Source: Acinetobacter sp. (lineage in GTDB: Bacteria > Pseudomonadota > Gammaproteobacteria > Pseudomonadales > Moraxellaceae). From it: DNA of 62,589 bases. The notes below the pieces were generated by a model, which was given only the letters and a program-made list of their open reading frames with translations, had not been told where the DNA came from and made no database searches. Each line of letters begins with the position of its first letter. The first letter of the stretch is position 1. The position numbers and the translations under genes are program-made. Positions 30,420 to 38,612 of this stretch are shown here, piece by piece. Location: contig JAITLL010000029.1 in the NCBI GenBank assembly GCA_031277915.1, positions 1 through 62,589 on the forward strand, written 5' to 3'.

Positions 30420-31283
30420 TTACTCAATCCGAATATGTGCAATCGCTGTAGCGTTATTAGTTACATAAGTTCCCGTAGGTGCATCTGTATAGGTACCATC
30501 AGACAATGTCACGATTTGACGTGAAGAGGAATATTTAGCAGTTTGTGCTGATACTTGAGCTGAATTGTTTTGAGGTGACTCGGTGTGATTTATGGCTTGG
30601 GTAGAAATTGTTGAATTACTAAAAGAGGACAGGCCAGCGCCAGAAGAATATAAATTTTGATATCGGCTTGTTACCCGTCGAACATAATCTTGAGTTTCAC
30701 GGAATGGGGGAATGCCGCCATACTTATCAACATTGCCTTCACCTGCATTATAAGCTGCAAGTGCCATTTGCGTATTACCGTTAAAACGTTTTAATAACCA
30801 CCCCAAATATCTCGCACCTGCAAAGATATTCTGTTGAGGGTCGTAGGCGTTTGATACGTTAAAGCGACGAGCAGTGGCAGGCATAAGTTGCATCAAGCCT
30901 TGAGCGCCCACTGGAGAGTGAGCATTTACATTAAAACCGGATTCGGTATGCATGACTGCTTTAATTAAGCCTTCGGATACACCATGTTGTTGTGCTGCTT
31001 GTCTAATAATATGGTCAAAAGCATTTTTATTTTTATTATAACTAGGTAGAACTGAAGCTTCAGAAGCGCCCCAGTTTGTATAACTGTGAATATTACTATC
31101 GGGATAGTAAGTCACTTTTACTTTCTTTAATGAATGATCATAACTTTTACGGTTAGTTAGTAATGTACTGCCATTTTTATCTTGGTAAATGTACATTTGA
31201 CCGGCTGAACTCGACGTTATGCCGACCGAAAAAGTGGTCATCCCCAACAAACAAGAAAAAAGAAATTGAACCGAATTTTTCAT
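30420..31283 (-). CDS. SLT-domain lytic transglycosylase
   Basis: This 287-residue exported murein lytic transglycosylase has a signal peptide (about residues 1-27), a DUF4124-like segment (MYIYQDKNGSTLLTNR) and the SLT (lysozyme-like) domain. The catalytic glutamate is in AVMHTESGFN, followed by GAQGLMQLMPATA and AALAAYNAGEGNV. The Ser/Gln-rich C-terminal tail is low complexity. It cleaves peptidoglycan glycan strands with formation of 1,6-anhydroMurNAc. The interval to htpX (30165-30419) contains only the htpX promoter. It resembles the transglycosylases often found as accessory cell-wall enzymes in Acinetobacter. Confidence 0.87.
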   Translation of the reverse strand: MKNSVQFLFSCLLGMTTFSVGITSSSAGQMYIYQDKNGSTLLTNRKSYDHSLKKVKVTYYPDSNIHSYTNWGASEASVLPSYNKNKNAFDHIIRQAAQQHGVSEGLIKAVMHTESGFNVNAHSPVGAQGLMQLMPATARRFNVSNAYDPQQNIFAGARYLGWLLKRFNGNTQMALAAYNAGEGNVDKYGGIPPFRETQDYVRRVTSRYQNLYSSGAGLSSFSNSTISTQAINHTESPQNNSAQVSAQTAKYSSSRQIVTLSDGTYTDAPTGTYVTNNATAIAHIRIE

Positions 31284-31564
31284 TTTATGTTATTCACAAT
31301 TTTAAGGTATTCGAAACTTGTCAAAGAGTTTATCAAAAAATATTACAGAAAGAAGTTTTGTGTAATATTTTTTATTTTGGCTCTTTTAAAAAATCAAGCT
31401 GTTTTGTTCGAATGATCATCAAAAAAAATTAAATTTTTTTTTTAAAATGATTCTATTGACTTGAATAACTATTTGAAAATTAATGATAAAAATGATTGGT
31501 TAAAAAATGATCAATTTAAATAAAACCCTTAACAGAAGGTCAAAACAGTTTGTCAAGCATTAAG

Positions 31565-31609
31565 AAATCCACAATTTTATCCACAGGTTTTGTGGAAAAC
31601 TGTGGAAAA
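31565..31609. promoter_or_regulatory. Cluster of DnaA-box-like sites upstream of ttcA
   Basis: Within 45 bases lie a perfect TTATCCACA (31577-31585), an AAATCCACA (31565-31573) and two inverted TGTGGAAAA sites (31591-31599 and 31601-31609) spaced ten bases apart. They sit in a 500-base AT-rich gap (31284-31787) without genes. A titration or regulatory DnaA locus is possible. The chromosomal origin is unlikely, since dnaA, dnaN and rpmH are absent. Confidence 0.45.
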
Positions 31610-31787
31610 GTCCAAAAAGTAAGCGTTTTGTACAAAAAATGAACTCACTGGTCAAAATGGAACACGGTTTTTGCATCATGTATGAGCATTATGATGACTT
31701 CAATAATTGAAACTATTCTTTTGATGCGATTCCCGTCCGAATCATATAAAATTGCGCGGTATTTTTATTTATGGGTATATCTCGTCT

Positions 31788-32693
31788 ATGTACGCGCCAG
31801 TTGAGTCCAACGAAGGATTTAATTTTAAGCCTGAACTTCCAACAAGCTCGGTCTATTATCGTTTGCTTAAGAAGCTTCGCCGTCAAGTTGGACATGCTAT
31901 TCGTGACTTCAAGATGATTGAAGATGGCGATAAGGTCATGGTGTGTGTGTCTGGAGGTAAAGACAGTTATACCTTGCTCGACATTTTGTTGCAGTTCAAA
32001 CGTATTGCACCGATCAACTTTGATATTGTTGCGGTTAACCTTGACCAAAAGCAGCCAGGTTTTCCAGAAGATGTCTTACCACGTTATATGGAAGAAAATA
32101 ATATTCCATATTACATTTTGGAAAAAGACACTTACACCATTACCAAGCGTTTAACACCAGAAGGTAAAACATACTGTGCAGTATGTTCACGTTTGCGTCG
32201 TGGTTCACTTTATGGCTTCGCTCAAGAAATTGGTGCAACTAAAGTTGCTCTAGGTCATCACCGCGATGATATTCTTGCAACCTTCTTCTTGAACCTATTC
32301 CATGGCGGTAGCTTAAAAGCAATGCCACCTAAACTTTTATCGTCAGACAAGAAAAATATTTTGATTCGTCCTTTGGCATATGTCGAAGAAAAAGACATTA
32401 TCAAATATGCAGAGTTACGCCAGTTCCCAATTATTCCTTGTAACCTTTGTGGTTCACAAGAGAACTTACAACGTGCCATGCTCAATGAAATGCTACGTGA
32501 ATGGGACAAGCAATATCCGAAACGCTTACACAGTATTTTCGGTGCGTTACAAAACGTATCTCCGTCTCAGTTAGCAGACCGTGAATTGTTTGATTTTGAA
32601 GCTCTAGACTCAGAGCGTGAGCTAGACTTTAAAGACCCAGAAGAACTTAAAAACCGTTTAGATGTAGTTAACTTAAGTTTTGCAGCTGAATAA
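31788..32693 (+). CDS. ttcA: tRNA 2-thiocytidine(32) synthetase TtcA
   Basis: TtcA thiolates cytidine 32 of certain tRNAs, using ATP and an iron-sulfur cluster. The 301-residue protein has the PP-loop [15 protein letters not shown], the two cluster-binding CxxC motifs ([11 protein letters not shown] and IPCNLCGS) and the region [12 protein letters not shown]. The frame extends to a TTG at 31752, but the ATG at 31788 gives the normal N-terminus [12 protein letters not shown] terminator follows about 28 bases after the stop. Confidence 0.94.
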   Translation: MYAPVESNEGFNFKPELPTSSVYYRLLKKLRRQVGHAIRDFKMIEDGDKVMVCVSGGKDSYTLLDILLQFKRIAPINFDIVAVNLDQKQPGFPEDVLPRYMEENNIPYYILEKDTYTITKRLTPEGKTYCAVCSRLRRGSLYGFAQEIGATKVALGHHRDDILATFFLNLFHGGSLKAMPPKLLSSDKKNILIRPLAYVEEKDIIKYAELRQFPIIPCNLCGSQENLQRAMLNEMLREWDKQYPKRLHSIFGALQNVSPSQLADRELFDFEALDSERELDFKDPEELKNRLDVVNLSFAAE

Positions 32694-32720
32694 AACGTTT
32701 AAACGATTTAAAAGCCAATT

Positions 32721-32747
32721 AAAGGCACTTTATAAACAAGTGCCTTT
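32721..32747 (+). terminator. ttcA terminator
   Basis: AAAGGCACTT, a seven-base loop and AAGTGCCTTT form the stem; the T-tract is short. Confidence 0.6.
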
Positions 32748-32908
32748 AATGTATCAAAATACTAAAAAATGAATGTTCCGTACAAAAAGTCATAGCCCAA
32801 CCTTAAAATTACATGCTATAACAACGCACAAGCAGAAGTGCTTCACATCATGTTGTCTGGATAGACAACTAACTAGAGAAATTGAACAAATAAATTTGAG
32901 GAAGAATC

Positions 32909-33295
32909 ATGCCTGCATTTTTAACTGATGATTGGTTTGCTACTGTCGAAAAATTAACTGCTGAAGCAGGTGATCTTAATTTGCCACCAGCTCTTGCGAA
33001 TTTGGCAATTAATTTAGTAGTTACAGATGCTTCTGGAAATACCGAATTAGCGTTAGATGGGGGTAAAATCCAAAAAGGTTTGTCTTCAAATGCCAAAACA
33101 ACTTTAAACATGGATGCTGAAACTTTACGTAAAGTATTCCTAGAGTTTGATATGGCCGCTGCTATGCAGGCATTCATGACTGGTAAAATTAAAGTTCAAG
33201 GCGACATGTCTCAGTTAATGGCTTTACAAACAGCTAAACCAAGCCAAGAACAAAAAGATTTGTTCAAGAAAGTATTAGAACAAACAACAGCTTAA
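32909..33295 (+). CDS. SCP2 sterol-binding domain protein
   Basis: This 128-residue single-domain protein resembles the SCP2 lipid-transfer fold. The central beta segment INLVVTDASGNTELALDGG, the strand TTLNMDAETLRKVF and the typical final helix segment AMQAFMTGKIKVQGDMSQLMAL are seen. It probably binds a lipid or acyl-CoA in the cytoplasm; no enzyme domain is attached. GAGGAA precedes the start by seven bases. Confidence 0.87.
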   Translation: MPAFLTDDWFATVEKLTAEAGDLNLPPALANLAINLVVTDASGNTELALDGGKIQKGLSSNAKTTLNMDAETLRKVFLEFDMAAAMQAFMTGKIKVQGDMSQLMALQTAKPSQEQKDLFKKVLEQTTA

Positions 33296-33313
33296 ATTAA
33301 AAAGAATTCATAT

Positions 33314-33342
33314 AAAAAGCTTACCCAAGAGGTAAGCTTTTT
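33314..33342. terminator. Bidirectional terminator
   Basis: AAAAAGCTTACC, a five-base loop and GGTAAGCTTTTT lie between the convergent SCP2 and transglycosylase genes. Confidence 0.85.
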
Positions 33343-33384
33343 ATTGATACAAACAATGAATTTATCAACTTTTAAATCACAAAA

Positions 33385-34497
33385 TTAGATATTGATTCGC
33401 GTTTGCGCCGTTTTAATATGCTCAAGATAAGCACGGATACGAGTCACATACTGAACCGCTTGTTTGTATCGACCATTTCGCATTTTATTACTTTGCAAAT
33501 AATCGTAGAGGTTTACCCACTGATTTGGGTCTTTACCTTGAGCCTGCAAACGCTTCTGGATCTGGTTGACTGCACCCGGACCCATATTGTAGGCCACAAG
33601 GGCATACCAGTTACGATCTGGGAAAGGAATATCATTATACTCACTTAACATGAGATCATAATATTTCGCACCACCCTGAATGCTTTGCGCGGGATCACTA
33701 CGGTTACTTACACCCATTGCCCGAGCTGTACTGTTGGTTAACATCATTAACCCTCGTACACCTGTTGGTGAAACAGACTCCGGCTTAAGATACGATTCTT
33801 GATAGCTCATTGCTGCAAGCAAATGCCAATCTAAATCGTACTTCGCCGCACTCTGTTTAAAGCTGGCTTTGTAAATGGGCAGACGTGTACTTAAATCACG
33901 TTGAATTGTAGACCAAGACTCAGGTTTTACAACGTTACGGTTATAAAATGAAGCCAGTTGTTGAGTCAGACCATTTTGCTTGCTTTGACAAACAAAACCA
34001 CTGGCTGTTTGTGTAAGGGGATCATCTGCTTGTTTAAACACCCAGCTTAAATCAGGATTTAATCCATTTTTTTGCAAATTTACGATATCACCACAACTTG
34101 CAGAAAAAGACATTAAACCTTTGTTCTCGATTGAGCTTAAGCTCGCAGTCGTCATGGCAAGGTTTGCTTTCCCTTGCTGGACCCATTTGAGTGCTGTGGC
34201 ATTATCTGCCACGGTTTTGAAGTCCAACTTTACATTTAAGCTTTGCGCATAGTTACGAGCTAAGTCATAACCGAAGCCATGTAAAAATTGGTCTTCTTTA
34301 AAAACAGTTGTTGCGCTTTCTACAGCAACTACTGTTAATGTGTTTGTGTTTACTACAGTATTGTACTGTAGGGTTTTTCCGGCATTGATACTATGGAAGG
34401 GTAAAAACATAGTGCCAAGTGCAAGAACTTTCAACGGGAGAGAGGAAAATAAAGAGCTAAGGCCAAGCCTCGACCCAGAACTTGAATTACTGTGCAT
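33385..34497 (-). CDS. MltF-like lytic transglycosylase (SBP3 + SLT)
   Basis: This 370-residue exported enzyme has the two-domain layout of MltF. A hydrophobic N-terminal segment (about residues 14-30) is followed by a periplasmic solute-binding-protein-3-like domain (about 50-200; LHGFGYDLARNYAQSL, GKANLAMTTASLS). The SLT catalytic domain has glutamate in AAMSYQESYLKPE and the downstream SPTGVRGLMMLTNSTA and ALVAYNMGPGAV. The SBP domain is shorter than in E. coli MltF. It cleaves peptidoglycan at the outer-membrane or periplasmic face. A long leader with promoter and hairpin lies upstream (34498-34723). Confidence 0.85.
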   Translation of the reverse strand: MHSNSSSGSRLGLSSLFSSLPLKVLALGTMFLPFHSINAGKTLQYNTVVNTNTLTVVAVESATTVFKEDQFLHGFGYDLARNYAQSLNVKLDFKTVADNATALKWVQQGKANLAMTTASLSSIENKGLMSFSASCGDIVNLQKNGLNPDLSWVFKQADDPLTQTASGFVCQSKQNGLTQQLASFYNRNVVKPESWSTIQRDLSTRLPIYKASFKQSAAKYDLDWHLLAAMSYQESYLKPESVSPTGVRGLMMLTNSTARAMGVSNRSDPAQSIQGGAKYYDLMLSEYNDIPFPDRNWYALVAYNMGPGAVNQIQKRLQAQGKDPNQWVNLYDYLQSNKMRNGRYKQAVQYVTRIRAYLEHIKTAQTRINI

Positions 34498-34621
34498 GTT
34501 GTCTCCGCTACAGATAATTTATGCCCTAAAAGCCAGGCAATAAGCTGCCATAACTTCTAAAAGTTGATAAATTCAATAAGGGGTGGGCAGTCATGACGTC
34601 ATTCAAAATGACATGAAATGA

Positions 34622-34654
34622 AAAAACAAACTGTGTAGAAAATCTACATAGTTT
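34622..34654 (-). terminator. Attenuator-like hairpin in the MltF-like gene leader
   Basis: On the minus strand AAACTATGTAGA, a TTT loop and TCTACACAGTTT are followed by GTTTTTTC. It lies between a strong promoter and the coding region, so it could end a small RNA or attenuate the gene downstream. Confidence 0.5.
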
Positions 34655-34685
34655 TTGGTTGGGTTAAAAAATACTCAACATTTAA

Positions 34686-34697
34686 GATGCGCGCATC
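34686..34697. promoter_or_regulatory. 12-bp palindrome overlapping a -10 box
   Basis: GATGCGCGCATC is a perfect palindrome that overlaps the -10 element and predicted start site of the minus-strand promoter at 34695-34723, the position expected for a repressor site. Confidence 0.35.
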
Positions 34698-34723
34698 ATA
34701 ATATTCAAAAAAAAGATTGTCAA
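34695..34723 (-). promoter_or_regulatory. Strong sigma-70 promoter (minus strand)
   Basis: A perfect TTGACA (34723-34718), 17 bases and TATGAT (34700-34695) predict a transcript start near 34688, reading toward the MltF-like gene. Confidence 0.65.
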
Positions 34724-34868
34724 ATTTTGAACAATTAAATATTCGATATATCAACATAACAGCATGAATTTATTAAGGAAGAAAATTTATACACTTCTGG
34801 TATGGGTAAATAGGGTATAAAATGCTACATCTTGTAAGCAGTATGTTGTTCATCAGTGGTTATTCATC

Positions 34869-35363
34869 ATGAAATCTAACTTAATCACTCGGTCAGGACA
34901 TGACAAATTAGTTGCTGAATTAAAACAACTTTGGCATGAAGAACGACCAGAAATCACAAAGAAAGTGAATTGGGCTGCCAGCCTTGGCGACCGCAGTGAA
35001 AATGCTGACTATCAGTACAATAAGCAGTTGCTTAGAAAAATTGATCGCAGAGTACGTTATTTAGGAAAGCGTTTAGAAGAGTTAAAAATTATCGATTATG
35101 CTCCAGAGCAAGAAGGTAAAGTTTATTTTGGAGCTTGGGTCGAAATTGAAAATGAAGAAGGGGAGCAAAAAACTTTACGAATTGTCGGGATTGATGAAAT
35201 TTATGATCACCATCCTCAACATATCTCGATTGAGTCGCCAATGGCACGCGCACTCTTGAGTAAAGAAGTCGATGATGAGGTTGAAGTACACACACCTTTA
35301 GGCAAAAAGCTCTGGTATATCAATACAATTCGTTATGAAAAGCCTAAAAATGATGAAATTTAA
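34869..35363 (+). CDS. greB: Transcription elongation factor GreB
   Basis: GreB rescues backtracked RNA polymerase by stimulating transcript cleavage. The 164-residue protein has the N-terminal coiled-coil with the acidic tip (SLGDRSENADYQYNK), the GreB-type IDRRVRYLGKRLEELK and the C-terminal FKBP-like domain. Basic residues in the coiled-coil fit GreB rather than GreA. A TATAAA at 34816 may be the -10 element of its promoter. Confidence 0.93.
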   Translation: MKSNLITRSGHDKLVAELKQLWHEERPEITKKVNWAASLGDRSENADYQYNKQLLRKIDRRVRYLGKRLEELKIIDYAPEQEGKVYFGAWVEIENEEGEQKTLRIVGIDEIYDHHPQHISIESPMARALLSKEVDDEVEVHTPLGKKLWYINTIRYEKPKNDEI

Positions 35364-35413
35364 TTGGATTTGTTTTTATTTTGAGCGTTTGAATTAAAAA
35401 TTAAATAAAAGAT

Positions 35414-35442
35414 TTGCCAACTTGCACTTTTGTTTATATTAT
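35414..35442 (+). promoter_or_regulatory. Promoter of tRNA-Ser
   Basis: TTGCCA (35414-35419), 17 bases and TATTAT (35437-35442) end ten bases before the tRNA. Both hexamers and spacing match the promoter of tRNA-Leu copy 1. Confidence 0.7.
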
Positions 35443-35452
35443 AGCGCTCGTT

Positions 35453-35542
35453 GGAAGCGTGGCAGAGCGGTTTAATGCACCGGTCTTGAAAACCGACGAG
35501 GGTGTGAGTCCTCCGTGAGTTCGAATCTCACCGCTTCCGCCA
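35453..35542 (+). tRNA. tRNA-Ser(UGA)
   Basis: This 90-nt tRNA begins GGAAGCG and ends CGCTTCC-G-CCA with CCA encoded. It has a long variable arm, the anticodon arm CGGTCTTGAAAACCG (anticodon UGA) and the T-arm GAGTTCGAATCTC. Confidence 0.96.
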
Positions 35543-35550
35543 AAATTCTT

Positions 35551-35583
35551 AAAAGCCCTTGTTAATGACAAGGGCTTTTTTTT
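35551..35583 (+). terminator. tRNA-Ser terminator
   Basis: AAAAGCCCTTGT, a loop and ACAAGGGCTTTTTTTT lie just beyond the tRNA 3' end. The following 35584-35933 contains no gene, only a palindrome at 35839. Confidence 0.9.
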
Positions 35584-35838
35584 GTACCTATTATTTTATC
35601 CCTCAACTTAGCCCACATTAAAATTTAGATTGGCACAGTCTAACTAAGAACAATTCAGATAATTTTTGATAATAGATGAATTGAGTTTAAGTTGAACTTT
35701 CACCCAACAAACTATCATGTAGATATGTACTGCACATGTGATGCTTGGTCTGCTTTTCAGTTGCTAATTGACCATTCTTCGGCGAATTTCATGATTATTA
35801 TTCAATAGTATTTTGCCAACTCAATGATTTTTAGTGAG

Positions 35839-35853
35839 ATAAAATCATTTTAT
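35839..35853. promoter_or_regulatory. Perfect AT-rich palindrome
   Basis: ATAAAAT-C-ATTTTAT lies about 80 bases upstream of the GlcG/HbpS gene. It is perfectly symmetric, but AT-rich symmetry can arise by chance here; treat as a candidate operator. Confidence 0.25.
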
Positions 35854-35933
35854 GATGCCTGTCATGTCCAAACGATAAGTCCTTTTAATGATCATAAAAG
35901 GCTGTTTTAAAAATGAATATTCAGGCGGAATGT

Positions 35934-36353
35934 ATGAAAACCAAACATTATCTAACATTGAGTGATGCAGAAATTTTATTGGAACAAGCACAGCAAGCAG
36001 CCAATGAAATGGGTCTAAACGTCAGTATTTCTGTTGTTGATGAAACAGGAAGTCTTTTAACCATGAAACATCTTGATGGAGCATCACCCTTGACGGCTAG
36101 CTTTTCTTTAGAAAAAGCTAAAGGCTCTGCAATAAGTAGACTTCCATCAAAAACCTTGGAAGATATGATTAAGAATGGCCAAATTGGTATTCTTAATATG
36201 AGTAGTTTTTCTGGTAGCTTAGAAGGTGGTGAACCGATACTGTATCAAGGAAATCTAATAGGTGCAGTAGGGGTCTCTGGTGCACAATCTTTCCAAGATG
36301 CTGAAATTGCCCGCTCAGCAATAGATGCTTTTTTAGCACAAGTATCTCAATAA
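35934..36353 (+). CDS. GlcG/HbpS-family heme-binding-like protein
   Basis: This protein (139 residues from the ATG at 35934) belongs to the GlcG/HbpS family, alpha-beta proteins of which some bind heme or cobalamin. Family features are LTLSDAEILLEQAQQAA, ISVVDETGSLLTMKHLDGA, the pattern FSLEKAKGSAISRLPS and the glycine-rich GGEPILYQGNLIGAVGVSGA. The frame extends seven codons upstream to 35913, but GGCGG lies at RBS distance only from 35934. No partner enzyme gene such as glcDEF is adjacent, so the role is unknown. Confidence 0.8.
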   Translation: MKTKHYLTLSDAEILLEQAQQAANEMGLNVSISVVDETGSLLTMKHLDGASPLTASFSLEKAKGSAISRLPSKTLEDMIKNGQIGILNMSSFSGSLEGGEPILYQGNLIGAVGVSGAQSFQDAEIARSAIDAFLAQVSQ

Positions 36354-36403
36354 ACAATAATGCTGAATAAGCAAAACGTTTATCAGGTATGAGTCAAAAT
36401 TAA

Positions 36404-36434
36404 AGAGCAGTAAGATTTTTTTACTGCTTTTTTA
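36404..36434. terminator. Bidirectional terminator
   Basis: AGCAGTAA, a loop of T residues and TTACTGCT followed by TTTTTT lie between the convergent genes ending at 36353 and 36471. Confidence 0.7.
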
Positions 36435-36470
36435 TGTGTATAAATTACTTAAAAATTAACTGAGTCTGTT

Positions 36471-36899
36471 TTATATATTTCTAAGTATGGTTTCTCCCGT
36501 TCGAGGGTTGGTTAAAGTCACATTTTCTAGCGCCTGAATGTACCAATAATTATTGTTCTTGATGAGTACAGTAAGAATTAGAGTATCAATCTGATGGGGA
36601 CCCTGAGGGTGAGCAGCTCCAGCAGTGAGGCGGCTCCAAAAATGTGAAATACAGATATCGTCACTCATTGGTGTGATGTCTATGAGTTCATTCTCTAGTT
36701 TTGAATCGCTATAGATGGTTTTATGAATAGGCTCATGGAGTGCAATAATCTCATCAACACCTTTAACGTAATGGCCAAAACGATTAACAAAAGTTGCATC
36801 TTTATGAAAGAGAGAAGCAAAAGCTTTCATATCATGATTATTCCATGCAATTTGAAATGCTAAAGGAATGTCTTCAGGGTTTATTATTTTTTGATTCAT
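36471..36899 (-). CDS. SgcJ/EcaC-family NTF2-like protein
   Basis: This 142-residue protein has a SnoaL/NTF2-like cone fold (DUF4440 type): AFQIAWNNHDMKAFASLFHKDATFVNRFGHY, then VKGVDEIIALHEPIH and a final beta-sheet ending TLTNPRTGETI. Proteins of this group are called SgcJ/EcaC oxidoreductases, but no catalytic role is established. It has no export signal. It is divergent from the mdt operon with 290 AT-rich bases (36900-37193) between them. Confidence 0.78.
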   Translation of the reverse strand: MNQKIINPEDIPLAFQIAWNNHDMKAFASLFHKDATFVNRFGHYVKGVDEIIALHEPIHKTIYSDSKLENELIDITPMSDDICISHFWSRLTAGAAHPQGPHQIDTLILTVLIKNNNYWYIQALENVTLTNPRTGETILRNI

Positions 36900-37193
36900 A
36901 TGATTCCTACAATGTGAATCTATTTCCTTAAATTTATTCTAGAAAAATTATAAAGCAAATTTTTTATAATAAATGTGCTTGGACTAATATTTAAGTTTAT
37001 TTGCATTAATAGTTTATAAATACTTTATATAGTTAAAAATAAATTTAATTAAAATATTTTAATTGTTAATTAAGTAAAGCTGAATAAAGTTACATTAATC
37101 AAACAATTATGTAGTGATTTGTTAACATTTAAGTCTAAATTAAACTTAAAAGCATATTTATATTGTATGGAAAAATAAGCATATGATGATTCT

Positions 37194-38603
37194 ATGAATG
37201 ACACATCTGAACCAAACAAGGTTATAAAAAAGCCTTCAAAAACCAAGTCATTTTTAAGCTATATAGTATTATTTTTAATACTATTTCTTGTGGGGTTTGG
37301 AATTTGGCATTTAACACATCAGCCACTAAAGTCTTCACAAAGTGCTTCATCAGGTAAGCAAGGAAAAAGTGGACATTTTGGAGGAGGCAGCTCTTCTATT
37401 GTGGTAGGCGCAAGCAAGGTCGTGCAACAAGATGTACAGCAAACCATTCAAGCCTTAGGTACAGTCACTTCAACGAATACAATTATTGTGCATCCGTTAA
37501 TTAACGGCACTTTAATGCAAATTTATTTTAAGGAAGGAAGTTATGTTCATAAGGGGCAGCTTTTAGCGCTTATTGATGACCGTGCTCCCAAAGCAACCTT
37601 ATTGCAAGCTCAAGGTCAGTTACTCAAAGATCAAGCGTTGTTAACGAATGCCAAGCTTGATTTACAACGTTATGCTCAGCTCTGGAAGCAAGATTCAATT
37701 GCTAAGCAACAGTATGATACTCAAGCATCGTTGGTCAAACAGTATGAAGGTGTTTTAAAGACGGATCAGGCTGCTGTAGAGAATGCAAAACTACAGTTAA
37801 GTTATACCCGCGTTGTATCTCCTGTAGATGGGCGTATAGGTTTACGTCAGGTAGATGTTGGCAATATGGTGACGACGTCGGATGCAAACGGTATTGCTAA
37901 TATTACTCAGTTTAAAAATATTTCAGTGGTATTTGCAGTACCTGAGCAATATTTAACACAATTGATGCAGATTATGGATAACCCGAACCAAAACGTTAAG
38001 GTTGAAGCTTGGGATCGTCAAAACACTCAAAAACTGGCCGATGGTAAATTGGTTGCTTTAGATAATCAGGTCAATATCAATACTGGAACTATCAATATCA
38101 AAGCCAGTTTTGATAATCAAAACCAGCATTTATTTCCAAATCAGTTTGTTAATGTTCGGATGAGTTTGGGCAATATTGCAAATGCAATGATTGTTCCAAC
38201 CGTTGCTTTGCAACTAGGCGCTAATGGTTCTTTTGTTTATAAAGTTAATTCTGATCAGACTGTGAGTGCAGTGAATGTTCAAACTGGGGCTGTTGTAGAT
38301 GACAACACTGTAATTACCAGTGGAGCATTAACAGTCCATGATAGCGTAGTCACTGACGGCGTTGATAAACTTAAAGATGGTGCGAAAATTAGTGTGACTG
38401 GTACAGGGCACCACCAAGGTACGGGACAAGTTACTGGTACACATGGGGGTGGAGGACACTGGCAGCATCAAAATGCTCAAGGCGGCAAACCAGAAACAAC
38501 GAGCAATTCAGATACAGGACAGCATCAATGGCAACATCGTCGTGATCAGGCTAGTGCATCAGGCGTTGTAGCTAGTCAACCTTCTGCTCAAAACGCGCAG
38601 TAA
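37194..38603 (+). CDS. mdtA: RND efflux periplasmic adaptor, MdtA type
   Basis: This 469-residue membrane-fusion protein links the MdtBC pump to the outer-membrane channel. It has an N-terminal membrane anchor (about residues 23-42), the lipoyl-like half-motifs around TIIVHPLINGTLMQIYFKEG and VVSPVDGRIG, a coiled-coil hairpin (LLQAQGQLLKDQALLTNAKL) and a beta-barrel domain (LFPNQFVNVRMSLG). The C-terminal 60 residues are Gly/His/Gln-rich low complexity, longer than in E. coli MdtA, with many histidines (GHHQGTG, GGGGHWQH, QHQWQHR). It is the first gene of a four-gene operon. Confidence 0.87.
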   Translation: MNDTSEPNKVIKKPSKTKSFLSYIVLFLILFLVGFGIWHLTHQPLKSSQSASSGKQGKSGHFGGGSSSIVVGASKVVQQDVQQTIQALGTVTSTNTIIVHPLINGTLMQIYFKEGSYVHKGQLLALIDDRAPKATLLQAQGQLLKDQALLTNAKLDLQRYAQLWKQDSIAKQQYDTQASLVKQYEGVLKTDQAAVENAKLQLSYTRVVSPVDGRIGLRQVDVGNMVTTSDANGIANITQFKNISVVFAVPEQYLTQLMQIMDNPNQNVKVEAWDRQNTQKLADGKLVALDNQVNINTGTINIKASFDNQNQHLFPNQFVNVRMSLGNIANAMIVPTVALQLGANGSFVYKVNSDQTVSAVNVQTGAVVDDNTVITSGALTVHDSVVTDGVDKLKDGAKISVTGTGHHQGTGQVTGTHGGGGHWQHQNAQGGKPETTSNSDTGQHQWQHRRDQASASGVVASQPSAQNAQ

Positions 38604-38612
38604 GGAGTGCTG

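Noticed and set aside
31284-31787. The DnaA-box cluster as the chromosomal replication origin
   Set aside because: dnaA, dnaN, recF, gyrB and rpmH, which surround oriC in Acinetobacter, are absent; the flanking genes are a transglycosylase and ttcA.
37128-37150. TTTAAGT/ACTTAAA inverted repeat upstream of mdtA as an operator
   Set aside because: The arms are short and wholly AT-rich in an AT-rich gap; similar matches occur upstream of the Pls-like gene and are likely chance.
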